Shown here one piece after another: positions 8,422-16,082 of a DNA stretch of 64,000 nucleotides; the first letter of the stretch is position 1; every line of letters begins with the position of its first letter. The notes beneath the pieces are model-generated. The model saw only the letters and a list, made by a program, of their open reading frames with translations. It was not told the DNA's origin and searched no databases. The position numbers were made by a program, and so were the translations under genes. The DNA comes from Leucobacter salsicius M1-8 (lineage in GTDB: Bacteria; Actinomycetota; Actinomycetes; Actinomycetales; Microbacteriaceae): the NCBI RefSeq assembly GCF_000350525.1, contig NZ_AOCN01000004.1:37021-101020 (forward strand). The letters run 5' to 3'.

Positions 8422-9800
8422 GGCTTTGCCGCGAGCATCCGCTCGAGAGCGACGCTCGCGTCCTGCGACACCTCAGGTGCGACCGTGATGCGGTTGGGGG
8501 TGTTCCCCGCAACGAGCGATTCCAGGGTCCACGCGAGATAGGCCGGGTGGATGCGATACATGGTCGAACAGGGGCAGATTACGGGGTCGAGACAGAAGAT
8601 CGTGAGATCCGGGCGCTGCTGTTGGAGCCGGTTCACGAGGTTGATCTCGGTGCCGATCGCGAGCACATCCCCGGGCTGCGCCGCCTCGACCGCCAGACGA
8701 ATGTACTCGGTTGAGCCCGCACCATCTGCCGCGTCGACGACGGGGGCCGGGCACTCGGGGTGCACGATCACGCGCACGCCGGGGTACTCCTCGCGCGCCT
8801 TCGCGATCTGGTCCACGGTGAAGCGCTTGTGTACCGAGCAGAAGCCGTTCCACAGGATCACTTTGGAGTCACGCAGCTGCTCGACCGTGTTACCGCCCCG
8901 TGCCAGGTGCGGCCGCCACAGGGGCATCTCGGCCTCGGTGACACCCATGGCCCTGGCCGTGTTGCGGCCGAGGTGCTGGTCGGGGAAGAACACGACGCGC
9001 TGACCGCGCGCGAACGCCCACTCGAGCACGGTGTGCGCATTCGAGGAGGTGCACACGATGCCGCCGTTGCGCCCGCAGAACGCCTTGATCGCGGCCGACG
9101 AGTTCATGTAGGTGACGGGAATGACGGGCTGCAGCTCGCCCTCGACTTGCGGCGCATTCGCATCGAAGCCCAGCGCCTCGGCGAGCTCACTCCAGCAGTC
9201 CTCGACCTGATCGATCGTCGCCATGTCGGCCATCGAGCAGCCGGCCGCAAGGTTGGGCAGGATCACCGCCTGATCATCGCGCGAGAGAATATCGGCCGTC
9301 TCGGCCATGAAGTGCACCCCACAGAACACGAACGCCTCAGCCTCCGGGCTACTCTTCGCGGCCTGCGCGAGCATGAACGAGTCGCCCACGAAATCTGCGT
9401 ACTGCACCACTTCGTCACGCTGGTAGAAGTGACCCAAAATGCGCACGCGTTCGCCCAGCGTTGCCCTGGCCGCGACGATCCACTCGTGTAGTTGATCGTC
9501 ACTCGCATCGGTGTAACGCGTCGGCAGCGGACCCTGGCGGGGGGCGTCGCCGGGGATGCCGTCGGCTACCGAGGCGCCCGGGCCGTAGCCCGGCGCGCGG
9601 TCGATACTCCACGGTGCGTCGGCGAGTTCTGTGCCACAGGTCGAGGCGTTGCCAGAGTCGTTCTTCGACGTCAGCTTGATGGGCTTACGCAGCGCAGGCT
9701 GCCGCGGCTTGCCCGCCGGGCGCGAATCAATCTCGCGCTGGCTGTCGCGCTGGCTCTCACGCTGAACCGCGCCAGCAATCAGGTCGTGCACGCTCGTCAT
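8418..9800 (-). CDS. nadA: Quinolinate synthase
   Basis: 460 residues. Condenses iminoaspartate with dihydroxyacetone phosphate to quinolinate using a [4Fe-4S] cluster. The three cluster cysteines of the long NadA type are visible in VFCGVHFMAE, GGIVCTSSNAH and ICPCSTMYRI. ATG 9800 is preceded by GAGGAG at good spacing. The first 90-100 residues are a charged, low-complexity extension before the conserved domain starts at DQLHEWIVAAR; compared with enterobacterial NadA this is extra. Confidence 0.95.
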   Translation of the reverse strand: MTSVHDLIAGAVQRESQRDSQREIDSRPAGKPRQPALRKPIKLTSKNDSGNASTCGTELADAPWSIDRAPGYGPGASVADGIPGDAPRQGPLPTRYTDASDDQLHEWIVAARATLGERVRILGHFYQRDEVVQYADFVGDSFMLAQAAKSSPEAEAFVFCGVHFMAETADILSRDDQAVILPNLAAGCSMADMATIDQVEDCWSELAEALGFDANAPQVEGELQPVIPVTYMNSSAAIKAFCGRNGGIVCTSSNAHTVLEWAFARGQRVVFFPDQHLGRNTARAMGVTEAEMPLWRPHLARGGNTVEQLRDSKVILWNGFCSVHKRFTVDQIAKAREEYPGVRVIVHPECPAPVVDAADGAGSTEYIRLAVEAAQPGDVLAIGTEINLVNRLQQQRPDLTIFCLDPVICPCSTMYRIHPAYLAWTLESLVAGNTPNRITVAPEVSQDASVALERMLAAKP

Positions 9801-9876
9801 TGGGGGTACTCCTCGGTGAAGTTGGTGTGGTGGCTGGGGTGGAAGATTGGTCGGGCCCAGCGCCTGGGCACTTTGA

Positions 9877-10812
9877 TTACGCGGGCGGGGCGACGAAGCG
9901 GTAGAGCTTCGCGGGCCGGTGACGCGTCCCGGATTCGACGCCGCCGGTTTCGACGAGCGAGCCCTGGGCAAGCGCCTGGCGGCGGAAGTTCGCGGGATCA
10001 ACCGTGCGGCCTTGCACGGCCTCGTGCACGCGGCGCAGCTGGGCGAGCGTGAATGATTCGCCCAAGAATCTGTGCGCAACCTGCGCATACTCCGTCTTGC
10101 TGCGCAGCCGATCGAGGGCGTGCGCGACGATCTCGGCGTGGTCGAACGCGAGCTCGGGCAACGCGTCGACCGGGAACCAAGCCACGTTGCGCGCGGCCTC
10201 ATCTGCGCCAGCGCTCAAGCGCAGCGCATCGGCAAAGTCCTCGGGGGCATGCTGCGGTTCATGTTCTTGGGGCGCAGGTTCAATCGGTTCCGGATCGTCC
10301 CACCGCCGCGCACGCGGGGCCTGGGCGGCGGTGCCACTGCCTTCGTCGAGACCTTGCGAACCGATGCCGGTTGCTCCCACTGGTACCTCGATCGATTCGT
10401 TCAAGGCATTGCTGTCGCGCCGCGCCTCGGGAAGCCACTCTCCGCCGTACAGCGCCCAGTAGGCGATTGTGACAAGCCGCTGTGCCTCGGCGGAACGCTC
10501 GACGCCGCCGAAAGAGTAGAGCTGTTCAAGGTACCCGGGCTGGCTGCCCACCGCGTCTGACAGCGTGCGGTTGGCGGTGCCGGAGAGGGGTTCGTCCCAC
10601 CTGGTGGACCCACCGGGCAGCGCCCACAGGCCGCGAAACGGGGCACGCGTGCGGCGCACGAGCGGAATCCACAGTGCGAGGTCATGCTCAGCGTCGCCAC
10701 TATCGGTTGGAGGCGTGAGTGCGAACGCGATTGTCGAAACCGCAACAGCGGGCGGCAGAAACCGGCGCTCGCTTGCGCTCAAAGCTGCGTAGTCCACCAC
10801 GGCTCCACTCAA
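9877..10812 (-). CDS. nrtR: NrtR-like Nudix-related NAD regulator
   Basis: 311 residues. An N-terminal Nudix fold (WALPGGSTRWDEPLSGTANR, about 65-84) is followed by an Ala/Pro/Glu-rich insert of about 65 residues (roughly 150-215) and a C-terminal winged helix ending in RHRPAKLYRFV. The Nudix box lacks its REXXEE acidic residues (NRTLSDAVG instead), so hydrolysis is unlikely. That is the hallmark of NrtR, which senses ADP-ribose and represses NAD synthesis genes. It is the first gene of the nad operon. The start is uncertain: TTG 10812, or GTG 10797 with GGAG 5 nt upstream. Confidence 0.8.
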   Translation of the reverse strand: MSGAVVDYAALSASERRFLPPAVAVSTIAFALTPPTDSGDAEHDLALWIPLVRRTRAPFRGLWALPGGSTRWDEPLSGTANRTLSDAVGSQPGYLEQLYSFGGVERSAEAQRLVTIAYWALYGGEWLPEARRDSNALNESIEVPVGATGIGSQGLDEGSGTAAQAPRARRWDDPEPIEPAPQEHEPQHAPEDFADALRLSAGADEAARNVAWFPVDALPELAFDHAEIVAHALDRLRSKTEYAQVAHRFLGESFTLAQLRRVHEAVQGRTVDPANFRRQALAQGSLVETGGVESGTRHRPAKLYRFVAPPA

Positions 10813-10843
10813 CGTTCAGGAGCTCTCGTTCAGCTCCAACCTT

Positions 10844-10873
10844 ACTTAAAGTCAATGTGACCATAAGTGACTT
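10844..10873. promoter_or_regulatory. Possible NrtR operator upstream of nrtR
   Basis: Two 9-bp palindromes, ACTTAAAGT (10844-10852) and AAGTGACTT (10865-10873), have centres 21 bp apart, two helical turns. Within the same stretch AAGTCA (10849-10854) mirrors TGACTT (10868-10873). The site is 32-61 bp before the nrtR start, where autoregulation of the operon is expected. Assignment to NrtR is inference; no consensus could be checked. Confidence 0.4.
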
Positions 10874-11294
10874 GCGCCCTCAAGACTACGCCCGAACCAC
10901 GAGACGACCAAATTAATCTGGTGCACAACCGCGTGACGGGACCACCCAATTTCAAGCGCGACACGCCAAAAGCGAGCCTCTGCGACGAAACTCGACAGCT
11001 GGCCAGCAGTCGCTCACATACGGCCATGTGCGGCGCAGAGTCTCTTGCACAGCCTCAGCCACACCCATCAAGCACACCCAACCTGAGACGAAAAGACACA
11101 AACAGATCACAATCCTGGTGTCAAACCAGGTACGTAGGCTAAACTCGAGCGCAAGACCAGTAATGCCGAACGTAGGAAACTTCCAGCACGTTTTATGCCG
11201 CGCTCGCGCGGCACTGCTTCACCAGTCTCCACGTCGGCACCGTCGCCGTGGCACCAAGGGCTTAAATGCCCAGCAATAACAAAGGAAATACAGC
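10874..11294. other. Intergenic region between nrtR and the cold-shock gene
   Basis: No convincing gene. It contains CCTGGT/ACCAGG (11114-11130, 5-nt loop) and a possible -10 TAGGCT at 11135-11140. If that promoter is used, the csp mRNA has an untranslated leader of roughly 145 nt, as cold-shock genes often do. A ribosome site (AAGGAAA) lies just before ATG 11295. Confidence 0.4.
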
Positions 11295-11498
11295 ATGGCC
11301 ACCGGCACCGTAAAATGGTTCAACTCCGAAAAGGGCTTCGGCTTCATCACCCCCGACGAGGGCTCGTCTGACGTGTTCGCACACTTCAGCGCCATCGCAG
11401 GCAACGGCCGCCGCGATCTGTTCGAAGAGCAGCGCGTTGAGTTTGACATCGAGCAGGGCCCCAAGGGCCTGCAGGCGAGCAACATCCGCGCGATGTAA
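11295..11498 (+). CDS. cspA: Cold-shock protein (CspA family)
   Basis: 67 residues covering one complete cold-shock domain. Both RNA-binding motifs are present: GFGFITP (RNP1-type) and DVFAHFSAI (RNP2-type), after the canonical [12 protein letters not shown] start. It acts as a single-stranded nucleic acid chaperone in the cytoplasm. The gene stands alone, with a long leader and its own terminator. Confidence 0.95.
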   Translation: MATGTVKWFNSEKGFGFITPDEGSSDVFAHFSAIAGNGRRDLFEEQRVEFDIEQGPKGLQASNIRAM

Positions 11499-11531
11499 GT
11501 TAATTCTTCAACCGCAAGGTTAAAGATTTAC

Positions 11532-11572
11532 ACCCGAGGGGTGGAGCTTCGGCTCCACCCCTCGGGTTTTTT
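11532..11572 (+). terminator. Intrinsic terminator of the cold-shock gene
   Basis: A perfect 16-bp stem (11532-11547 with 11552-11567) closed by a TTCG tetraloop and followed by six T residues. This is the best rho-independent terminator in the window. Confidence 0.95.
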
Positions 11573-11652
11573 GTATCTTCACCACAGGTCACTCGACGCG
11601 TCACCGCGCCAAGCGATACGTTCGAGGAGATTCCCTACGAACGGTGCCATAC

Positions 11653-13728
11653 ATGTCAGCGCAGACGCCCCTCGGTTCCTCAATTCCGCTCCGCCCCACG
11701 GGCTCCTCCACGGCCCAGCATTTCCCTCGACTCTTCGAACCCCTCGAGTTGGGACGCGTCACGCTGCCCAACCGCATCATCATGGGCTCCATGCACCTTG
11801 GGCTCGAAGAATTCGATGACGGCCCCGCCCGGCTCGCCGCTTTCTATCGCGAACGAGCCGCATCCGGACCAGCCCTCATCATCACCGGCGGCGTCTCCCC
11901 CAACGAGGCGGGCCGACTCACCGCCAAGGAGCGGCCACTCACCAGTGAACAGGATCTCGCGCGCCACCGCCCGATTACCGAGGCCGTGCATCAGGCGGGC
12001 GGCCGCATTGCCCTGCAGCTCCTGCACGCCGGGCGGTACGCCGCCCACCCCGGGCTCGTCGCCCCGAGCCCCATTCAGGCTCCAATCTCTCCCCTTACCC
12101 CGAGGGAACTCACCGACGCCGACATCGAACGCACGATCGACGACTACGCGCACGCCGCGCGCCTGGCGCTACAGGCGGGATACGACGGAGTCGAGATCAT
12201 GGGCTCCGAGGGCTACCTCATCAACCAGTTCACGGCCCCCGTCACCAATCGGCGCACGGACCGCTGGGGTGGCAGTCTCGACAACCGACTCCGGTTTCCG
12301 ACCGAAATCGTGCGGCGCGTGCGCGAAGCCTGCGGCGAAGGCTTCATCATTGTCACCCGCGTCTCGATGCTCGACCTCGTGCAGGGCGGCTCCACCGTGG
12401 ACGAGGTGATCGAACTCGCCAGGCGCGTCGAGTCGGCCGGCACCAACCTCATTAACACCGGGATCGGCTGGCACGAGGCCCGGGTGCCGACAATTGCGGC
12501 CACCGTTCCGCGGGCGGCCTTTGCGTGGGTCACGAAGCGCCTCATGGGCGCGATATCTGTTCCCCTCATCGCCGCCAATCGCATCAACATGCCGGCCGAA
12601 GCCGAGCAGGTACTCGAGGAGGGGGCCGCCCACCTCGTCTCACTCGCCCGCCCGTTTCTCGCCGACCCCGAGTTCGTCGCCAAGGCGCGGGCCGGCACAC
12701 CCTGGCGCATCAACACCTGCATCGCGTGCAACCAGGCATGCCTCGACCATGCCTTCGCGGGCAAACCCGCTTCGTGCCTCGTGAATCCGCGGGCTGGTCG
12801 CGAGACAGAGCTCGCCATCGATCCGGCGCTTACACCCCGGCGCATCGCGGTCGTGGGCTCGGGACCCGCGGGGCTCGCGTGCGCCACCACCGCCGCAAGC
12901 CGTGGCCACCGCGTCACACTTTTCGAGGCGGCAGCCGACCTCGGAGGCCAGCTGAACCTGGCACTCAAAGTACCCGGTAAGAGCGAGTTTCGCGAGACGC
13001 TGCGCTACTTCACGAACCGCATTCACGAGACCGAAACTGAGCTGCGCCTCGGTCACCGTGCGACGCCCGAGGATCTCGCGGACTTTGACGAGGTCGTGAT
13101 TGCGACGGGGGTCACGCCCCGCTCCCCCGAGATTCCCGGCCTCGACCATCCAAGCGTCGTCAGCTACGTGGACGTGCTGCGGCACGGTGCCGCCGTCGGC
13201 GAGCGGGTCGCGATCCTGGGCGCGGGGGGCATCGGCTTCGACGTCGCCGACTATCTCACGGACGAGCACCCCGCCGCGCCCTCCGATATCGGGGCGTTCC
13301 TCGCGCACTGGGGCGTTGATCCGGAGCAGCCCGATGGGTTCGCGGCCACGGGCCCGTCTCCTGATGTGCCTCGCCGCTCGGTGATCATGCTGCAGCGCAA
13401 GGACACCAAGCTGGGCGTGGGGCTCGGCAAGACAACCGGGTGGATTCACCGCGCCGAGCTTGCCCGCCGCGACGTGCTCATGATCCCGGGTGCCGAGTAC
13501 CTCAGCATCGACGACGCGGGCCTCACCGTACGCGCGGGCGAACAGGTGCGCACGCTCGAGGTCGACACGATCGTCCTGTGCACGGGACAGGATCCGGATC
13601 GCACGCTGTTTGACGAGCTCGCCGCCGCGGGCCGCGAGGCGCTCCTGATCGGAGGCGCTTTCATTGCGGGCGAGCTGGACGCCAAACGTGCGATTGAACA
13701 GGGGACAAAGTTGGGTGCGAGCCTATAG
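11653..13728 (+). CDS. fadH: 2,4-dienoyl-CoA reductase-type NADH:flavin oxidoreductase
   Basis: 691 residues, close to the 672 of E. coli FadH. An Old-Yellow-Enzyme TIM barrel (1-375) carries FMN. The [4Fe-4S] motif C-X2-C-X3-C-X11-C is in CIACNQACLDHAF and ASCLVNP. FAD and NAD(P) Rossmann folds follow (VGSGPAGLACATTA; ILGAGGIGFDVADYL). It reduces 2,4-dienoyl-CoA esters in beta-oxidation of unsaturated fatty acids; related enzymes act on other enones. GTG 11644 is an alternative start. Its CTA TAG end is the prophage attachment core. Confidence 0.85.
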   Translation: MSAQTPLGSSIPLRPTGSSTAQHFPRLFEPLELGRVTLPNRIIMGSMHLGLEEFDDGPARLAAFYRERAASGPALIITGGVSPNEAGRLTAKERPLTSEQDLARHRPITEAVHQAGGRIALQLLHAGRYAAHPGLVAPSPIQAPISPLTPRELTDADIERTIDDYAHAARLALQAGYDGVEIMGSEGYLINQFTAPVTNRRTDRWGGSLDNRLRFPTEIVRRVREACGEGFIIVTRVSMLDLVQGGSTVDEVIELARRVESAGTNLINTGIGWHEARVPTIAATVPRAAFAWVTKRLMGAISVPLIAANRINMPAEAEQVLEEGAAHLVSLARPFLADPEFVAKARAGTPWRINTCIACNQACLDHAFAGKPASCLVNPRAGRETELAIDPALTPRRIAVVGSGPAGLACATTAASRGHRVTLFEAAADLGGQLNLALKVPGKSEFRETLRYFTNRIHETETELRLGHRATPEDLADFDEVVIATGVTPRSPEIPGLDHPSVVSYVDVLRHGAAVGERVAILGAGGIGFDVADYLTDEHPAAPSDIGAFLAHWGVDPEQPDGFAATGPSPDVPRRSVIMLQRKDTKLGVGLGKTTGWIHRAELARRDVLMIPGAEYLSIDDAGLTVRAGEQVRTLEVDTIVLCTGQDPDRTLFDELAAAGREALLIGGAFIAGELDAKRAIEQGTKLGASL
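13722..13728. repeat. Candidate attL core CCTATAG
   Basis: Identical to 50684-50690. It includes the fadH stop codon, so fadH is restored on integration. An alternative pairing is CCTATGGGCAT (13729-13739) with CCTATAGGCAT (50684-50694), 10 of 11 matching, so the exact crossover is not fixed. Confidence 0.7.
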
Positions 13729-13782
13729 CCTATGGGCATCACATAACGCTAACTTCAGTAACACTCGCGGTACGCTCCGAAG

Positions 13783-13968
13783 ATGGCCACAACAGACCGC
13801 TTCACCCAGACCACACCGGAAGCCAAAGTCGCTGAACTAATCCTCGAGCTACGCGCTGGAGGCATTTCATATTCACAGATCGCTACCGAGGTAGGCCTCT
13901 CCGCATCACGAGTAGGCGAGATCGTGCGCGCCAACGAACGCGATCAGATTCTCGAATCATTGTCGTAG
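13783..13968 (+). CDS. Small helix-turn-helix protein next to attL
   Basis: 61 residues, essentially one HTH: AGGISYSQIATEVGLSASRV at about 26-45, resembling the C-terminal HTH of resolvases and sigma-like proteins. It sits 55 bp inside the prophage left end and reads inward. A role as recombination directionality factor or small regulator is possible by position only. Confidence 0.6.
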   Translation: MATTDRFTQTTPEAKVAELILELRAGGISYSQIATEVGLSASRVGEIVRANERDQILESLS

Positions 13969-13989
13969 GCGCCCCGTACCCTCGCCCGT

Positions 13990-14262
13990 ATGGGAGGAAT
14001 GCCTTGGAACCCGATGATGGCCGTGCAGCGAGTAAGTGATGATGAGGGACACCTCTATGACGGCAACGTCCGTGTAGCTATCTTGCGTCAAGTTCGTATT
14101 GGACGCCCCTCCGCGCTCCTGTGGCGCTCTGTCACGGGCGATCAGGCCCCGGACGACCGCCACCTCGTCGGATACTTTCCGTCGATCCAGATGGCCGCAG
14201 CGGTCACCTGGCGGTCTTGGAACCAACGACACAAGCCCGTCGAACAACATGCACTCGCGTAA
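13990..14262 (+). CDS. Small orphan protein
   Basis: 90 residues, soluble, with a tryptophan- and arginine-rich C-terminal half (LLWRSVTGDQAP, AVTWRSWNQRH). No family recognised. Starts at 13990 or 13999 are both ATG. It follows the HTH gene by 21 bp on the same strand, so they may share a transcript expressed from the left end of the lysogen. Confidence 0.5.
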   Translation: MGGMPWNPMMAVQRVSDDEGHLYDGNVRVAILRQVRIGRPSALLWRSVTGDQAPDDRHLVGYFPSIQMAAAVTWRSWNQRHKPVEQHALA

Positions 14263-14271
14263 CGCAAAAAG

Positions 14272-14303
14272 CCGCCCCTCACTCCCGAAGGAGTGAGGGG
14301 CGG
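14272..14303. terminator. Terminator at the end of the phage late operon
   Basis: A perfect 14-bp stem (14272-14285 with 14290-14303) around CGAA. AAAAA at 14266-14270 gives a T-run on the minus strand, so it mainly stops leftward late transcription. It lies 73 bp beyond the last lysis gene and 10 bp after the rightward orphan gene. Confidence 0.85.
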
Positions 14304-14375
14304 TGTTACATTGCTTGTCATAATCTGACAGATCAAGAAATGTTGTCAAAATATGACATCGTTTGAAACACACTC

Positions 14376-14663
14376 TTAGCGCGGCGCTTTCCCCCGAGCT
14401 GCCTCAGTAAGCCGCTGGATGTACGAACCCAGCGCACCGAGCCCGGCAACGACCGCAGCAGTTCCCACGCTGATCCAGAACGGGCCCGACAGCAACTGTT
14501 CCGGCGTGATGCCAATCAATGCGGCCGCGATCACGCCAAGCACGGCGACCACGATTACTGCAGCTGAGTTCTGCAGGATGGTGCGCGATGCACGACGACG
14601 AGCATCGGCATGCACCTCGGCTCGCGTCAGCTGACCGGCATCTTTAAGCGGTTCCTCTAACAT
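14376..14663 (-). CDS. Putative phage holin
   Basis: 95 residues: a charged N-terminal third (about 30 residues), two hydrophobic helices (about 31-52 and 58-78) and a short charged tail. It is the last late gene, downstream of the endolysin, which fits a class II-like holin. ATG 14663 has AAGGA 4 nt upstream. ATG 14684 overlaps the preceding gene and would add seven charged residues. Confidence 0.65.
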   Translation of the reverse strand: MLEEPLKDAGQLTRAEVHADARRRASRTILQNSAAVIVVAVLGVIAAALIGITPEQLLSGPFWISVGTAAVVAGLGALGSYIQRLTEAARGKAPR

Positions 14664-14676
14664 CTGTTCCTTCTTC

Positions 14677-14961
14677 CTAATCATCACGAAAGTCCAGAGA
14701 TGGCATCTCTGTCTCTGTAACACCAGCCCGAATCGCGGCAACAGCGTTACGGTGCCCCCATTCGGTCGCGATCCGTTCCCGCCGCTCAGCCACACGGACG
14801 CGGGCTTCCGCTTCCGCAAGTAGCCGCGCCATGTGGTCGACCTCTGAACGCCGACGCTGCGTGCGCCCAGTGTGCCCTTCACGGACCATGTCCATCGCTT
14901 TCGTCAGACCGCCTCCGGAGACGAACGCGACCGCGAGCAAAGCCCAGATAGGACCGTCCAT
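14677..14961 (-). CDS. Small membrane protein with coiled coil, lysis region
   Basis: 94 residues: one N-terminal helix (WALLAVAFVSGGGLTKAM, about 6-23) followed by a long charged helix (about 26-75) with coiled-coil character. Placed between the endolysin and the holin; it could be a second holin component or an antiholin/spanin-like factor. No lipobox is visible. Confidence 0.55.
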   Translation of the reverse strand: MDGPIWALLAVAFVSGGGLTKAMDMVREGHTGRTQRRRSEVDHMARLLAEAEARVRVAERRERIATEWGHRNAVAAIRAGVTETEMPSLDFRDD

Positions 14962-14965
14962 GTAT

Positions 14966-15373
14966 TCACCCCCTGGGCCGGTAAGTGAACCTGCGAATCA
15001 TGAGCCAACGGAGGCCGAGCACCACGAGTGCAAACCCGATATACCAGGGCGTCACCGAATCAGAGCCGGGCAAGAGCACCACATAGATCGCTGCCGCGCA
15101 CAACATCAACGCAATCCCAAGACGCTCGCCCCACCAGAAGTCCCGATACCCCGAGATCATCGCAACGACCATGCCCACAACGTTGAGCACTCCCACCGCG
15201 ATGGCTGCGGCGAGTGCGTAGCTCATGCCGGTTGTGTAGCAGGCGGCGGTGGTGAGTACTGAGAAGCCTGACGCGCCGAGCATGAGGTATGCGAGTCCCC
15301 AGCCGATTGAGAATGGTCTTGGTTCTGGGACTGTTAGCCACCAGGTTCGGGCCCAGTGGATTACAGCTCGCAT
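14966..15373 (-). CDS. Four-helix phage membrane protein, lysis region
   Basis: About 135 residues with four strong transmembrane segments and a basic tail. ATG 15373 overlaps the endolysin stop (TAATG), so its translation is coupled to the endolysin. It may be a holin or accessory lysis protein. Family not recognised. Confidence 0.6.
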   Translation of the reverse strand: MRAVIHWARTWWLTVPEPRPFSIGWGLAYLMLGASGFSVLTTAACYTTGMSYALAAAIAVGVLNVVGMVVAMISGYRDFWWGERLGIALMLCAAAIYVVLLPGSDSVTPWYIGFALVVLGLRWLMIRRFTYRPRG

Positions 15374-16065
15374 TACGAGTGCTGCTTTTTGAGTCGTTCC
15401 CACATCGCTTTATTGACGGACATAGCGCTCCCGCGCTGCGTTGCCATTTGGTTCGCGGAGTCCTGCCCAGAGAACTCCATCCATGTCCCCGGCTGCCCAA
15501 GTACATAGACCGCGTAGTTGTGCTTGTACTTGCCGAACACGTTAGCGAGGTAAATGAAAATCATGTCATCTTCCTTACGGTTTCGGGCGATCGCGCCGCC
15601 CTCGTTGCTGGCCTGAATGGCCTTGAACACGACCGGGTTAAGCGATCGCGGATTGATCCAGCGTCCGCCGCTCCATGCACGGTCCCAGCGGGTCTCCCAG
15701 TGGATATGAACCCCGAGGGAGAAGCCGGAGTCGCCAGCGAAGCCGACGACCTGGCCGGCCTTTACTTTGTCGCCGACCTTGACCGCGTACCCCTCGAGGT
15801 GGCCGACGCGGGAGATCAGCCCATCAGGGCGGCGGATCTCGACCGTGCGGCCTTCGCCGTTGGCCTTCACAAATTTGCCGTTTCCGAGTGGGAGTGACCC
15901 CGAAGAGCCATCGCCGCCGACGAAAATAACCTCTCCGTCAAACGCAGCGAGTACCGGGTCGCCGCGTTCAGCCGCAAGATCCATCCCGGAGTGCGTGCCT
16001 CCGCGCGTGCCCGCTTCTTCAGTTATGACCGGGTTAGCTGCCGGATAAACAACCAACGTACTCAT
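15373..16065 (-). CDS. Phage endolysin, M23 zinc metallopeptidase
   Basis: 230 residues. The LytM/M23 domain (about 1-150) has the zinc and catalytic motifs HSGMDLA (HxxxD), a further histidine in RVGHLEGY, and HIHWE (HxH). It should cut peptidoglycan cross-bridges at the end of the lytic cycle. There is no signal peptide, so export depends on a holin. The C-terminal 80 residues (YKHNYAVYVLGQPGTWMEFS) are probably a cell-wall-binding module. Confidence 0.88.
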   Translation of the reverse strand: MSTLVVYPAANPVITEEAGTRGGTHSGMDLAAERGDPVLAAFDGEVIFVGGDGSSGSLPLGNGKFVKANGEGRTVEIRRPDGLISRVGHLEGYAVKVGDKVKAGQVVGFAGDSGFSLGVHIHWETRWDRAWSGGRWINPRSLNPVVFKAIQASNEGGAIARNRKEDDMIFIYLANVFGKYKHNYAVYVLGQPGTWMEFSGQDSANQMATQRGSAMSVNKAMWERLKKQHS

Positions 16066-16082
16066 TAAGCCACCCGCCCTAA

